This document shows positions 25,490-33,011 of a DNA stretch of 64,000 nt, piece after piece; the first letter of the stretch is position 1, and each line of letters begins with the position of its first letter. The translations under genes and the position numbers were made by a program. This DNA comes from Bacteroidota bacterium (GTDB lineage Bacteria > Bacteroidota > Bacteroidia > Flavobacteriales > Flavobacteriaceae): the NCBI GenBank assembly GCA_023387965.1, contig JAEWHE010000015.1, positions 186,001 through 250,000 on the forward strand, written 5' to 3'. The notes beneath the pieces are model-generated. The model was not told where the DNA came from. It did no database searches and was given only the letters and a program-made list of their open reading frames with translations.

Positions 25490-25650
25490 AATCCTGCTTT
25501 CCGCTGCAAGTCCTCATTTCAAAAATCTTTTTTTGTAAGTCACAAAAGGAGCTTCTCCCGAAGTTTCGGGAGAAGCTCTTTTGCGCCAACAAAAAATAGA
25601 TTTTGAAATTCCGGGCTTTCCGCTGCTCCCGAAGCGTCGGGACAGGGCTA
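25490..25650 (+). repeat. repeat family 1, copy B
   Basis: A full-length 161-bp element. GCTTTCCGCTGC occurs as direct repeats at 25496-25507 and 25615-25626. Between them lies a long quasi-palindrome. The inner hairpin runs from 25543 to 25583 and pairs fully apart from one bulged G, with GAGCTTCTCCCGAA facing TTCGGGAGAAGCTC. An outer TTTCAAAAATC / GATTTTGAAA part-stem extends it. The right end carries the small CCCGAAGCGTCGGG hairpin. The element lies in the 480-bp gap between ahcY and the PPTase gene. Confidence 0.85.
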
Positions 25651-25654
25651 ACTG

Positions 25655-25845
25655 AAAAGAAATTCCAAATTTTTCAAATTCCAAATTCCAAGGAAAATAA
25701 AATACAATTTCAATGACAATTTCAATTTCAAAAAAAATCAAAAAAATCCAGTAATCTGTAGCATAAAACCTTGCGAAGCAATTCTAGTTTCAACCTGAAA
25801 CCTGAAACTTTCAAACGTTAAATCTCAAACCTCAAACAAAAAAAA
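25655..25845. repeat. low-complexity word repeats upstream of the PPTase gene
   Basis: Repeated AAATTCCAAATT words (25660-25692), CAATTTCAATTTC (25716-25731) and AACCTGAAACCTGAAACTTTC (25792 onward, kept short here). Nothing else is recognisable in this part of the gap, and no clear promoter is seen. Confidence 0.5.
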
Positions 25846-25846
25846 T

Positions 25847-26476
25847 TTGCTCTTCCAAACCATCGACATAAACGCAACCACCAAAGTCTATCTCTGGAAA
25901 ATCACCGAAAGTTTCGATGAACTTTTTCGTGCCGTAAAACTTCGCGACGTTTCACTCGCGCGACTCGAAAAAATGAAATCCGAAGAACACCAAAAAGGTT
26001 TTTTAGCAGTTCGGATGATTTTGCAACACCTCAATCTCGACGATCTCAGTTTATTTTATGACGAATCAGGAAAGCCGCATTTAAAAGAATGTCCGTATAA
26101 AGAAATTTCCATTTCACACTCAAACGAATTTTCTGCCATTGCGATAAGCGACAAAAAAATTGGTCTCGATTTGGAAAAAATAAAACCAAAAGTCCTAAAA
26201 ATCGCGCCACGTTTCATGGATGTTTCACACCTCGAAAATCTTTCGGAACAAGAAAAAGTTGTAAAAGCAACCGTAGTTTGGGGTATAAAAGAAAGTGTAT
26301 TTAAAGTAAAAAACGAAAAAGGAATCAGTTTCCCAGATCATATTTTTGAGTCAAAATTTTCGCTTCTCGACAAAAAAACAACCGCACAACTTCACTTTAA
26401 TAACGCTAAAGAAACGTTCGACATTGTATTCAACAACGTGGAAGATTATATCTTTGTCTGTGCTTTTCCTGTTTAA
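25847..26476 (+). CDS. 4'-phosphopantetheinyl transferase superfamily protein
   Basis: This enzyme family moves phosphopantetheine from CoA to carrier-protein serines. The 209-residue protein shows the conserved SISHSNEFSAIAI motif, IGLDLEKIKPK (Mg-binding Asp and Glu), and the WGIKESVFKV helix (W-x-x-KE). No ATG exists in the frame before the conserved region, so the start is probably TTG 25847 (MLFQTIDINATTKVYLWKI if read as Met), which matches the usual N-terminus. It is followed 6 bp later by the GGGP synthase gene and begins a long same-strand run. Confidence 0.87.
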   Translation: MLFQTIDINATTKVYLWKITESFDELFRAVKLRDVSLARLEKMKSEEHQKGFLAVRMILQHLNLDDLSLFYDESGKPHLKECPYKEISISHSNEFSAIAISDKKIGLDLEKIKPKVLKIAPRFMDVSHLENLSEQEKVVKATVVWGIKESVFKVKNEKGISFPDHIFESKFSLLDKKTTAQLHFNNAKETFDIVFNNVEDYIFVCAFPV

Positions 26477-26482
26477 ATTAAA

Positions 26483-27211
26483 ATGAAAAATCTGTACCAA
26501 CAAATTCTGCAAGCCAAACAATCCAGTAAAAAATTATTGGCCGTGTTGCTCGATCCTGATAAAATTTTTCTAGATCAAATTCAGGATTTGATCGAAAAAA
26601 TAAACCAGTCACCTGCAACACATATTTTTGTCGGAGGAAGTTCTGGCGACGCCTCCAACATCGATTCAATTATTATCGAAATAAAAAAAAACACGACACT
26701 TCCAGTTGTACTTTTTCCTGGAAATCCGTCTCAGATTTCTTCAAACGCAGACGGAATTTTGTTCCTCAGTCTTATTTCGGGCAGAAACCCCGATTTTTTA
26801 ATCGAACATCAGGTAAAAGCCGCACCAATTCTCAAAAAATCAAAACTGGAAATAATTTCGACCGGATATATTTTAATCGAAAGCGGAAATCCAACAGCAG
26901 TTTCTTCTGTCAGCAAAACCATTCCCTTGCCACGACACAACGCCGAAATTGCTGCAAATACCGCACTTGCTGGAGAATTTTTGGGCAACAAACTTATTTA
27001 CCTTGAAGCGGGAAGTGGTGCAAAATTGCCCGTTCCGTTGGAAACGATTGCTTTAGTGGCGAAAAATATTTCGGTTCCGTTAATTGTTGGCGGTGGAATT
27101 ACAACTTTCGAAGGAATTCTCGAAGCGTATTCTGCAGGAGCCGATTTAGTGGTAATTGGAACTGCCTTCGAAAACAACCCCAACTTTTTTAACGGATTTA
27201 CCAATGATTGA
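26483..27211 (+). CDS. geranylgeranylglyceryl phosphate synthase family protein
   Basis: A 242-residue TIM-barrel prenyltransferase of the PcrB/GGGPS family, which joins a polyprenyl diphosphate to sn-glycerol-1-phosphate. Visible motifs are VLLDPDK near residue 25, IFVGGSSGDASN, YLEAGSGAKLPVP and the phosphate-binding VGGGITT. The chain type is set by residues I cannot judge by eye. The reaction is the first step to archaeal-type ether lipids, but Bacteroidota carry the gene without known archaeal-style membranes, so the product in vivo is uncertain. It overlaps the PnuC gene by 8 bp. Confidence 0.9.
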   Translation: MKNLYQQILQAKQSSKKLLAVLLDPDKIFLDQIQDLIEKINQSPATHIFVGGSSGDASNIDSIIIEIKKNTTLPVVLFPGNPSQISSNADGILFLSLISGRNPDFLIEHQVKAAPILKKSKLEIISTGYILIESGNPTAVSSVSKTIPLPRHNAEIAANTALAGEFLGNKLIYLEAGSGAKLPVPLETIALVAKNISVPLIVGGGITTFEGILEAYSAGADLVVIGTAFENNPNFFNGFTND

Positions 27212-27827
27212 TTTTTTTCTCGATGCCTACCGCGACAAGTCTACCATCGACATTATTTTGGAAACCATTGTTTTTGTTTTTGGAATCGCCAGCGTCTATT
27301 TCGCCAAAAAAGAAAATATTCTCGTTTATCCCACCGGAATTGTCGCCACAACCATAACCGTTTATCTGTTGTACCAAGCGGGTTATTTTGCCGATATGAC
27401 GCTCAATCTTTATTTTTCGGTCATGAGTTTTTACGGTTGGATAACTTGGTCGCAAACTAAAAATAATGAAAAAGTTTTTAAAATTTCTCGAACAAATACC
27501 ACCCAAAAAATTATTGGAATTCTTTTATTTTTTCTTACTATTGTTGTAACGTACGTGATTTATCGCTTTTTTGGTGCCGAAATCCGTCCCGAAAATTATA
27601 TCGACATTATAACGTCTGGAATATTTTTCACGGGAATGTGGTACATGGCGCTTAAAAAAATCGAAAACTGGACGCTCTGGATTATTGGCGACCTCATTGC
27701 GGTTCCGCTTTATGCGTATCGAGGTTTAGGAATGTTGTCGCTACAATATGTGTTTTTTACAATTCTGGCCGTTTTGGCTTACATTGAATGGAAGAAAATC
27801 TTAGACAACGGGAAACCGACAAAATAA
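27204..27827 (+). CDS. PnuC-family vitamin transporter (nicotinamide riboside or thiamine)
   Basis: This 207-residue inner-membrane protein of the PnuC family has seven hydrophobic segments. It carries the ETIVFVFGIASVYFAKKENI start and the second-half motif IASGIFFTGMWYMALKKIENW-like sequence (here TSGIFFTGMWYMALKKIENW). PnuC proteins move nicotinamide riboside, and the related PnuT moves thiamine. The adjacent NadR-like kinase points to nicotinamide riboside. The TPP riboswitch and TonB receptor 2.5 kb downstream point to thiamine. I chose ATG 27204 because it starts a normal PnuC N-terminus and overlaps the upstream stop by 8 bp. Confidence 0.88.
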   Translation: MIDFFLDAYRDKSTIDIILETIVFVFGIASVYFAKKENILVYPTGIVATTITVYLLYQAGYFADMTLNLYFSVMSFYGWITWSQTKNNEKVFKISRTNTTQKIIGILLFFLTIVVTYVIYRFFGAEIRPENYIDIITSGIFFTGMWYMALKKIENWTLWIIGDLIAVPLYAYRGLGMLSLQYVFFTILAVLAYIEWKKILDNGKPTK

Positions 27828-29899
27828 AAATTGCGATTTACGGACCGGAATCCACGGGAAAAACGACGTTGGCCAAACAGCTTTCGGAAGAATTTTCGTC
27901 GGCTTGGGTTCCTGAATTCGCTCGTGATTATTTGCAGAAAAAATGGGACAACAGCCAAAAAATCTGTGAACCGGAAGACTTGATTCCAATTGCTATTGGG
28001 CAAATTGATCTCGAAAACAAAGCATTGGCAAAACCAGGAAATTTTATTTTTTGCGATACTAACCTGTTGTGTACAAAGGTTTTTTCTGAAATTTATTACG
28101 GTTTTTGCGATCCGAAATTAGACGAAGCTGCAATTGCTCACGAATACGATTTGATTTTTTTAACCGACATCGATGTGCCGTTTGAAGCGGATGATCTTCG
28201 CGATAAACCGAACGATCGACCAATGTTGATGGCAAAATTTTTGGAGGTTTTGGAACATTCCAACAAACCATTCGTTCGTCTTTCTGGAACTAAAGAAGAA
28301 CGTTTGGTGAACGCTTCGCAGGCCATTCATCAGCTTCAGTTGGCGAAATCACTTGGGTTTAGTTCCAAAGATTTTTTCCAGGCATACAGTTGGGGAATTT
28401 CGTTTGAAGACGTTAAAAATCAATTGGAACAATATTCCAACGGAATTTTAAAAATGACGCTTCTGGGGCCGGCGACTCTTTCAAAAGGAATTTTTCCGTT
28501 AAACGAAGAAAACGCGACTAAATATTCGAGGTATTTCGACTTGGAAAAACGCGGACTTTTGCTTCAGAAATTTGTTCCCGCTTCTGGTGCCGCAAGCCGA
28601 ATGTTTAAGTTTTTAAGCGAATTTTTAAACGATTTCAAACTCGGAAAAGAAACCATAAACGCTTACATCAACCGAAGCAAATGTGCTCAAATGCCTGTTT
28701 TTATGGTTGGTTTGGAAAAATTTCCTTTTTACGAACCGTTGCTGAATTTCGTTAAATCCAAATATTCCGGATTTGATATTTTCAACAAGGATACCAAAAC
28801 GTATTATTTAATTCACGCCTTGCTTCAAGAAGACGGTTTTGATTATTTATGCAAGCCGAAAGCGGTTTTGCCGTTTCATTTGTACGAAAGTCATACGGCA
28901 ACGCCAATAGAGGAACATTTGAACGAAGCAGTTGCTTACGCGTCGGAAAACAAAAAAAGCAAATTACATTTTACCATTTCCCAAGAACATCGCGACGAGT
29001 TTGAAAAAATTGTGGAAACCGCAAAAATTAAAATCGAGGAACGTTCGCAAACCGAAATCGAGGTCACTTTTTCCTACCAATATCCAAGTACGGATACGTT
29101 GGCAGTCGATTTTAAAAACAAACCGTTTCGCCAAAACGATGGTTCGCTTTTCTTTCGTCCCGGAGGTCACGGCGCTTTGATTGAAAATTTGAACGCGCTT
29201 TCGGCCGATGTTATTTTCATCAAAAACATCGACAACGTGATTCAGAATCATATTGAAATTATTTCCAAATACAAAAAAGCATTGGCTGGTTTGCTGTTGG
29301 AACTTCGGAAAAAAATATTTTCGTGCTGTGAACTGTTGGACACAAAAATTTCTGAAGAAGAAATCGCCGAAACTGCCGATTACATCCGTAAAAATTTAGG
29401 TTTGACCCTAAAAGCCGACTTCGAAAAATATACTTCGGAGAATAAAATTCTTCATTTAAAAGAAATTCTCAACCGACCAATTCGTGTTTGTGGAATGGTT
29501 CAGAACGAAGGCGAACCTGGAGGTGGACCGTTTTGGGTAAAAAATTCCAACGGAAATATTTCGCTGCAAATCGTGGAATCTTCACAAGTTGATCTTCAAA
29601 ATCCGCAACAAAAGGCGATTATGGCTTCGGCGACACACTTTAATCCGGTGGATTTGGTGTGTTCCATCAAAAATTACAAAGGTGAAAAATTCGATTTAAA
29701 AAAATTCATCGACCCAAATAGCGGTTTCATCGTCGAAAAAAACAAAAACGGTCAAGCCATAAAAGCCTACGAACTTCCCGGACTTTGGAATGGCGCGATG
29801 GCAAACTGGATTACCATTTTTGTAGAAGTGCCGCTCATCACTTTCAATCCCGTGAAAACCGTCAACGATTTGTTGAAACCCGCACATCAACCGCAATAA
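27788..29899 (+). CDS. NadR-like P-loop kinase fused to DUF4301
   Basis: A 703-residue fusion. Residues ~14-190 are an AAA_28 / NadR-kinase-like P-loop domain: Walker A YGPESTGKTTLAKQL, the VPEFARDYL stretch, and DIDVPFEADDLRD before NDRPM. From about residue 195 (SKDFFQAYSWGISFEDVKNQ) to the end the protein matches DUF4301, including FVPASGAASRMFKFL and FRPGGHGALIENLN. Those two segments look like a nucleotidyltransferase-type core. In relatives I know of, the two parts are separate neighbouring genes. Here no stop separates them. The start overlaps pnuC by 40 bp. A kinase acting on the vitamin imported by the PnuC protein is the best guess, and the DUF4301 role is unknown. Confidence 0.85.
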   Translation: MEENLRQRETDKIKIAIYGPESTGKTTLAKQLSEEFSSAWVPEFARDYLQKKWDNSQKICEPEDLIPIAIGQIDLENKALAKPGNFIFCDTNLLCTKVFSEIYYGFCDPKLDEAAIAHEYDLIFLTDIDVPFEADDLRDKPNDRPMLMAKFLEVLEHSNKPFVRLSGTKEERLVNASQAIHQLQLAKSLGFSSKDFFQAYSWGISFEDVKNQLEQYSNGILKMTLLGPATLSKGIFPLNEENATKYSRYFDLEKRGLLLQKFVPASGAASRMFKFLSEFLNDFKLGKETINAYINRSKCAQMPVFMVGLEKFPFYEPLLNFVKSKYSGFDIFNKDTKTYYLIHALLQEDGFDYLCKPKAVLPFHLYESHTATPIEEHLNEAVAYASENKKSKLHFTISQEHRDEFEKIVETAKIKIEERSQTEIEVTFSYQYPSTDTLAVDFKNKPFRQNDGSLFFRPGGHGALIENLNALSADVIFIKNIDNVIQNHIEIISKYKKALAGLLLELRKKIFSCCELLDTKISEEEIAETADYIRKNLGLTLKADFEKYTSENKILHLKEILNRPIRVCGMVQNEGEPGGGPFWVKNSNGNISLQIVESSQVDLQNPQQKAIMASATHFNPVDLVCSIKNYKGEKFDLKKFIDPNSGFIVEKNKNGQAIKAYELPGLWNGAMANWITIFVEVPLITFNPVKTVNDLLKPAHQPQ

Positions 29900-30300
29900 T
29901 GAACCAGGAAAAAATTATTTCAGAGTTAAGTTTCAAAGCCGTTCGAAGCAGTGGAGCAGGAGGGCAAAACGTCAACAAAGTCGCTTCAAAAGTCGTGCTT
30001 TCGTTCGATCTTGTCAATTCTCAGGCACTTTCAGACGATGAGAAATTATTGCTCGAACAAAACCTCGAAAACCGTCTAACCAACGACAAAATCCTGATTC
30101 TAAACTGCGACGAAGACAGAAGCCAACTCAAAAACAAAGAAATTGTAACCAAACAATTTTTGCAAATCATCGCGCAAAATCTAGTAGTTCCAAAGGAAAG
30201 AAAAGCGACAAAAGTACCGAAATCCGTTATCAAAAAACGCATCCAAACCAAGCGAAACCTTTCCGAAAAAAAACAAAACCGCAAAAAACCCGATTTTTAA
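29899..30300 (+). CDS. arfB: alternative ribosome-rescue factor / peptidyl-tRNA hydrolase ArfB
   Basis: ArfB rescues ribosomes stalled on truncated mRNA by entering the mRNA channel and cleaving peptidyl-tRNA. The 133-residue protein has the RF1/RF2-type catalytic segment SSGAGGQNVNKVASKVVL (GGQ about residues 20-22). The C-terminal basic tail needed for channel binding is present (KSVIKKRIQTKRNLSEKKQN). The ATG overlaps the preceding stop (TAATG), so translation is coupled to the kinase-DUF4301 gene. Confidence 0.95.
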   Translation: MNQEKIISELSFKAVRSSGAGGQNVNKVASKVVLSFDLVNSQALSDDEKLLLEQNLENRLTNDKILILNCDEDRSQLKNKEIVTKQFLQIIAQNLVVPKERKATKVPKSVIKKRIQTKRNLSEKKQNRKKPDF

Positions 30301-30322
30301 AAATTTATAATTAGTTTTGCGC

Positions 30323-30403
30323 TGTCTCAAAGGGGTGCTCAAAAAACGAGCTGAGATCATACCCAACGAACCTGGGCAGGTAATGCTGCCAAGGGAAAAG
30401 ACA
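30323..30403 (+). ncRNA. TPP riboswitch (THI element)
   Basis: The conserved core is intact: AGGGGTGCTC (30331-30340), GCTGAGATCATACCC (30350-30364), GAACCTG (30368-30374), and GGTAATGCTGCCAAGGGAA (30379-30397). The closing P1 stem can form from TGTCT (30323-30327) and AGACA (30399-30403). Thiamine pyrophosphate binding normally reduces expression of the downstream gene. Here the next gene is the TonB receptor at 30495, which marks that receptor as a probable thiamine uptake protein. Confidence 0.95.
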
Positions 30404-30474
30404 AATTTTTTAGAGTGCACGCTTCAAAATTTGTCACAAATAATTTTTTAACAACCAGAGTAATTGCCCCTTTT

Positions 30475-30496
30475 ATTCGTATAATTTTTTACGAAT
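30475..30496 (+). promoter_or_regulatory. hairpin over the receptor start codon (riboswitch expression platform)
   Basis: ATTCGTA (30475-30481) and TACGAAT (30490-30496) are exact inverted repeats with an 8-nt loop. The right arm contains the first two bases of the ATG at 30495. The stem could hide the start codon when the riboswitch is ligand-bound. This role is inferred from position only. Confidence 0.55.
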
Positions 30497-32816
30497 GAAA
30501 CTTTTATTCCAAAAATTTTGGCATGACCACAAGGGTCAGGCTTTCCGCTTCAAGTCCTCACCCGAAAAAGTAATTTTTCCAACGCCACAAAAGGAGCTTC
30601 CGTTGGTCGCTCTTTTGCGTCGGGAAAAAATTAGCTTTTCCGTTTCCGGGCTTTCCGCTACAATCCTTCATGCAACCGTAATCTGCTTCACCGGAACATT
30701 TTTTTCCGCGCAAGCGCAAAACAATCCAGTTGCAATCGACACCACAAAAGCCACCAATATCGATGAAGTTTTGGTACAAGCCGTTCGCGTTACTTCGCAA
30801 ACGCCGGTAACATTTTCTAACATCACAAAAAAAGAACTCGAAAGCAGAAATCTCGGGCAAGACATTCCGTTGTTGCTTAATTTTCTACCATCAGTTGTCA
30901 CCACTTCCGATGCCGGAAACGGAATTGGATATTCTGCGATTTCCGTCCGTGGTTCTGATTCTCGACGCGTAAATGTCACCCTTAACGGAATTCCTTACAA
31001 CGATTCGGAATCGCAAGGAACATTTTGGGTCAATATGCCCGATTTCGCTTCGTCCGTACAAAGTATTCAATTGCAACGTGGTGTAGGAACGTCTACCAAT
31101 GGAGCCGGAGCTTTTGGTGCGAGTTTAAATTTATTGACTGATTCGTATTCTCAAGAAGCAAACGGCGAAATTTCCAATTCCTTTGGAAGTTTCAATTCCA
31201 GAAAACATACCGTAAAATTCAGCACAGGTTTAATGAACGACAAGTTTGAACTGGCGGGAAGAGTTTCCAACATTAAATCCGACGGATACATCGATCGCGC
31301 TTCATCGGATTTGAAATCGTATTTTCTCCAAGGAACATTTATAGGCGAAACCACTTTAATCAAGGCTTTGGTTTTTGGTGGAACTGAAAAAACCTATCAA
31401 GCTTGGAACGGTTTAGAAGATCCCGACAAATTAGAAAACGACCGAACGTACAATACTGCCGGAGAATATTTTGACGACGCCGGAAATCTCCGTTTTTATG
31501 ACAATGAAATTGACGATTACCAACAAAATCATTACCAACTGCATTGGAACGAACGCTGGAATAACAATTGGAGTACCAATTTAGCTTTTCATTATACAAT
31601 CGGTCGCGGATTTTTTGAAAATTACAAACAAGGCGAAACTTTAAGCGACTATAATATTGCGCCGCAAATTATTGACGGACAAGAAATTACTGAGAGCGAT
31701 TTGGTCAGAAGAAAATGGCTGGACAATGATTTTTACGGAACCACTTTTTCTGCCAATTATAAAAATAAGACGGTAGATTTTATTTTGGGTGGTGGCGCAA
31801 ACAAGTACGAAGGTCGTCACTTTGGGAACGTACTTTACACAAGAAGCGTTGTGCTACCAGAAACAAATTACCAATATTATGATGATGACGCCACTAAAAC
31901 TGACGCTAATATTTTTGCAAAAATAAATGTTGCCGTTACTGAAAAATTAAGCTTGTTTGGTGATATGCAATACCGAAATGTGACTTACAAAGCTAACGGA
32001 AATGACACCGGAATTGTGGACGACAATTTCAATTTTTTTAATCCAAAAGCGGGAATTACTTTTAACGCCAATGAAAACAACAATTTGTATTTCAGTTATG
32101 CTCGTGCCAATCGTGAACCCAACCGAAGCGATTATGAATCGGGGAGTCCAAGACCGGAAAAATTAAATGACTTTGAATTAGGCTGGAGATACAACACACC
32201 TAAAGTGAAAATCAACGTGAATGGTTATTATATGGCTTATGAAGACCAATTGGTTTTAACCGGATCTTTAGACGAAGTTGGTGCTCCAATCCGACAAAAT
32301 TCTGGGAAAAGTTACCGTTTAGGATTAGAAGCTGATGCGTTTTTATATGTGGGTGAAAAATTTATTTTCCGTCCGAATTTTACAATAAGTTCAAATAAAA
32401 ATAAAGATTTCTTCTTCGAACGTGACGGAATTTTACAGAACTTGGGCAACACAGATATTGCGTTTTCCCCGAACCTGATTGCCGCAAATGCCGTGACTTA
32501 TTTGCCGTTACCTAACTTGCAAATTTCATTGTTAAGCAAATTTGTGGGAGAACAATTTATGGGCAACATTGACTCTGAAACGAGTAAATTGAGTAGTTAT
32601 TCTGTAAGTGATTTTAATGTGGCGTATGAAATTAAAACCAATTCCATTTTTAAGTCGATATTGATTAGTGGGTTGGTGAATAATATTTTTGATTATGAAT
32701 ATGAATCCAACGGATATTTTTACACGTATGATGATGAAGGGATTACTTACGAAGGTGCCGGATTTTATCCGCAAGCGGGAATTAATTTCTTAGTTGGATT
32801 GACTTTAAAATTTTAA
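30495..32816 (+). CDS. TonB-dependent receptor, TPP-riboswitch controlled, N-terminus partly from a repeat
   Basis: A 773-residue outer-membrane receptor. The plug begins near VDTTKATNIDEVLVQAVRV-like sequence (about residue 80) and runs through SVRGSDSRRVNVTLNGIPYN. The barrel ends in INFLVGLTLKF. The TPP riboswitch just upstream points to thiamine or a thiamine-related compound as the cargo. No carboxypeptidase-like domain is present. The N-terminus is odd. Residues ~15-58 are encoded by a family 1 repeat (copy D), so the signal-like segment LSATILHATVICFTGTFFSA comes after about 50 extra residues. A TTG at 30615 would shorten this to a more normal signal, but still within the repeat. Confidence 0.9.
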   Translation: MKLLFQKFWHDHKGQAFRFKSSPEKVIFPTPQKELPLVALLRREKISFSVSGLSATILHATVICFTGTFFSAQAQNNPVAIDTTKATNIDEVLVQAVRVTSQTPVTFSNITKKELESRNLGQDIPLLLNFLPSVVTTSDAGNGIGYSAISVRGSDSRRVNVTLNGIPYNDSESQGTFWVNMPDFASSVQSIQLQRGVGTSTNGAGAFGASLNLLTDSYSQEANGEISNSFGSFNSRKHTVKFSTGLMNDKFELAGRVSNIKSDGYIDRASSDLKSYFLQGTFIGETTLIKALVFGGTEKTYQAWNGLEDPDKLENDRTYNTAGEYFDDAGNLRFYDNEIDDYQQNHYQLHWNERWNNNWSTNLAFHYTIGRGFFENYKQGETLSDYNIAPQIIDGQEITESDLVRRKWLDNDFYGTTFSANYKNKTVDFILGGGANKYEGRHFGNVLYTRSVVLPETNYQYYDDDATKTDANIFAKINVAVTEKLSLFGDMQYRNVTYKANGNDTGIVDDNFNFFNPKAGITFNANENNNLYFSYARANREPNRSDYESGSPRPEKLNDFELGWRYNTPKVKINVNGYYMAYEDQLVLTGSLDEVGAPIRQNSGKSYRLGLEADAFLYVGEKFIFRPNFTISSNKNKDFFFERDGILQNLGNTDIAFSPNLIAANAVTYLPLPNLQISLLSKFVGEQFMGNIDSETSKLSSYSVSDFNVAYEIKTNSIFKSILISGLVNNIFDYEYESNGYFYTYDDEGITYEGAGFYPQAGINFLVGLTLKF
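30536..30669 (+). repeat. repeat family 1, copy D, inside the receptor reading frame
   Basis: CAGGCTTTCCGCTTCAAGTCC at the left (compare CTGCTTTCCGCTGCAAGTCC of copy B) and GGGCTTTCCGCTACAATCC at the right (30649 onward) enclose the element. The outer part of the inner hairpin is kept (CAAAAG / CTTTTG and GAGC / GCTC) but the CTCCCGAA core is replaced by a shorter loop. The whole element is read in frame as part of the TonB receptor. Confidence 0.75.
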
Positions 32817-32839
32817 GCAAATGTCCTGATTTGCACTTT

Positions 32840-32877
32840 AAACCGGCAGTTTCACCACCAACTTGCCGGTTTTTTTT
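32840..32877 (+). terminator. terminator after the TonB receptor
   Basis: AAACCGGCA / TGCCGGTTT with a 15-nt loop, then a run of T residues. Confidence 0.85.
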
Positions 32878-32890
32878 ATTTTTTCTTTTG

Positions 32891-33003
32891 AGCAGGGGTT
32901 GCGTGAGGGGTTGAAGCGGCATCCTTTTCTCAATTATCCGGATTTTTATCCGGGATAATGGAGAAAAGATACAGCGGAAAACCCGACCCGCAGGGGCACG
33001 CCC
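32891..33003. repeat. hairpin repeat family 2, copy 2
   Basis: GGGGTTGAAGCGGCATCC leads into a long hairpin: CTTTTCTC (32924-32931) pairs with GAGAAAAG (32961-32968), and ATTATCCGGAT pairs with ATCCGGGATAAT with one bulge. AGCGGAAAACCCG follows. The same order of parts is seen at 1463-1546. It sits between the receptor terminator and the Rieske-like gene. Confidence 0.65.
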
Positions 33004-33011
33004 AAAAAAAA

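Noticed and set aside
30558..30860. 100-residue open frame on the minus strand over the repeat and receptor start
   Set aside because: It lies opposite the receptor gene and repeat copy D and has no recognisable domain or promoter. The openness follows from the plus-strand frame.
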